IMG/VR virus record: IMGVR_UViG_3300047551_002350
Location: 1-33,668 of that record
Source: a virus
Direction: 5' to 3' (one strand)
Length of the DNA stretch: 33,668 bases
A program made the translations under genes and the position numbers. The notes under the pieces are model-generated. The model was not told where the DNA came from, ran no database searches, and saw nothing but the letters and a program-made list of their open reading frames with translations. Within the stretch, counting starts at the first letter, position 1. Each line of letters starts with the position of its first letter. Shown piece by piece: positions 32,704 to 33,668 of this stretch.

Positions 32704-33668
32704 ATGAACTCTGTGATTCAACTCCGACCTCATCAGGATCATGCAGTCAGCATGATGATCAAGCATGACAAGGGTATCATCTGTGCTGTGACTGGTGCAG
32801 GTAAGACTCTGATTGGTGTTTTTGATACCATGAAGCAGTTTGAACAAGAAGAAGATCAAACAGTGGTTGTAGTTGCTCCACGACTGATGCTTGCTAATCA
32901 GTTGTCTCATGAGTATTTGGAATTTATTACTAATGCTTCTGTTTTTCATTGTCACAGTGGAGACACAATACATCAATCTTCTACAAACCCCAGTGTAATT
33001 CGCAAGTGGGTTCATAACACTCCTGGTCATAAGTTGATTTTTACAACTTATCACTCTCTTCATCGTTTGATTGAGTCTGATATTGAGATTGACACTGCAC
33101 ATCTTGATGAAGCACATAATTCTGTACAGAAGAACTTTTTTCCTTTTGTAGAGAAACTGTCTGAGATCTCAAAGCGTTTTTATTCTTATACTGCAACACC
33201 AAAGTATTCTTCACAGTTCAATAAACCTGGAATGAACTGGGGTAGGGTTTATGGTCAAATGATTGTGAACATTTCTGCACCTGAGATGATTTCTGGTGGT
33301 TTTATTGTTCCTCCTCAGATTCTTGCTCAAGAGATTAAGTCTGATCGTGACAAAGAGTTTGCATCTGAGCGTGATTGCATGACTCTTTTGGATACAATTC
33401 TGAATGAGGATAATATGCAGAAGGTTCTTGTAGCAGCTCCAAATACTAAAGTTTTGATTCGTATGCTTGCTGAGACTGAATTTATGACCGAGGTTCAGTC
33501 TTATGGTTATGAAGTTCTCTGGATTACTTCCAAATATGGTTCTTTTATCAACAATCAAAAGGTTACCAGAGAAGAGTTTTTCAATACCTTGAAGACCTAC
33601 GGTAGTGACCCCTCTAAGAAGTTTATTCTTCTTCACTACAGCATTCTTTCCGAAGGTATTGATTGCCC
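32704..33668 (+). CDS. Superfamily 2 helicase, UvsW-like (partial, 3' end off window)
   Basis: About 321 residues are visible and open to the window edge. The start MNSVIQLRPHQDHAVSMMIK has the Q-motif-like LRPHQ, then Walker A AVTGAGKT (28-35), motif Ia-like VVVAPRLMLANQL, motif II DEAH (135-138) and motif III YTATP. A second RecA domain begins near KVLVAAPNTKVLIR, with ILSEGIDCP at the edge. T4 UvsW is a DEAH-type helicase that unwinds branched DNA and R-loops and helps switch replication from origin to recombination mode. T4-like cyanophages carry such helicases, but other SF2 members cannot be excluded without the C-terminus. It is separated from the fibre genes by a terminator-like hairpin and its own promoter. 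Confidence 0.8.
   Translation, partial: MNSVIQLRPHQDHAVSMMIKHDKGIICAVTGAGKTLIGVFDTMKQFEQEEDQTVVVVAPRLMLANQLSHEYLEFITNASVFHCHSGDTIHQSSTNPSVIRKWVHNTPGHKLIFTTYHSLHRLIESDIEIDTAHLDEAHNSVQKNFFPFVEKLSEISKRFYSYTATPKYSSQFNKPGMNWGRVYGQMIVNISAPEMISGGFIVPPQILAQEIKSDRDKEFASERDCMTLLDTILNEDNMQKVLVAAPNTKVLIRMLAETEFMTEVQSYGYEVLWITSKYGSFINNQKVTREEFFNTLKTYGSDPSKKFILLHYSILSEGIDC

Noticed and set aside
32695-33636. Two minus-strand open frames (140 and 141 residues)
   Set aside because: Both lie opposite the helicase gene, whose Walker A, DEAH and TAT motifs fix the plus strand as coding.

Overview
This window looks like part of the late (virion) region of a T4-like myovirus infecting a cyanobacterium, i.e. a cyanomyophage of the Synechococcus/Prochlorococcus type. 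The evidence is AT-rich DNA, recognisable T4 baseplate and head-completion proteins (gp53, gp48, gp4, a gp26-like protein, gp27-like, gp5-like), very long repetitive fibre proteins with tail-collar tips, T4-type late promoters of the form NNTAAATA, and a tRNA-Leu(UAA) carrying the group I intron typical of cyanobacteria and plastids. All assignments were made by reading the sequence, with no database search.

Layout. From 1 to 2577 a leftward block encodes gp53 (partial), gp48, a conserved unknown protein and gp4. A symmetric divergent promoter region (2577-2617) separates it from a long rightward block. That block begins with baseplate hub and tape-measure genes (2618-11804): a gp54-like tube protein, gp26, a small gp51-like reading frame in the -1 frame, two tape-measure-like proteins (the second with lysozyme and M23 peptidase domains), gp27, a gp5-like OB protein and a separate needle protein. 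Next come fibre and adhesin genes (11801-21201), which contain several orders of tandem repeats.

At about 21100 the fibre block is interrupted by a roughly 1.9-kb island that looks early-expressed. It carries three near-perfect sigma70-type promoters, a small unknown gene, a Phd-like orphan antitoxin, tRNA-Ile(UAU), tRNA-Met/Ile(CAU), an unidentified structured element and tRNA-Leu(UAA) interrupted by a 199-nt group I intron. These are followed by a free-standing HNH endonuclease and an acidic unknown protein. Fibre genes then resume (23053-32581), including a collar protein interrupted by a 366-residue intein with a LAGLIDADG endonuclease. The window ends in a superfamily 2 helicase (partial).

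The strongest candidates for new biology are: (i) a group I intron inside a phage tRNA-Leu gene beside an HNH gene, whose leader has a T4-type late promoter inside a hairpin, recalling I-TevI control; (ii) an intein in a tail-collar adhesin; (iii) a T TTT TTC slippery heptamer that would fuse gp26 to the gp51-like frame, as lambda G/GT does; and (iv) a nested-stem RNA-like element between two tRNA genes.
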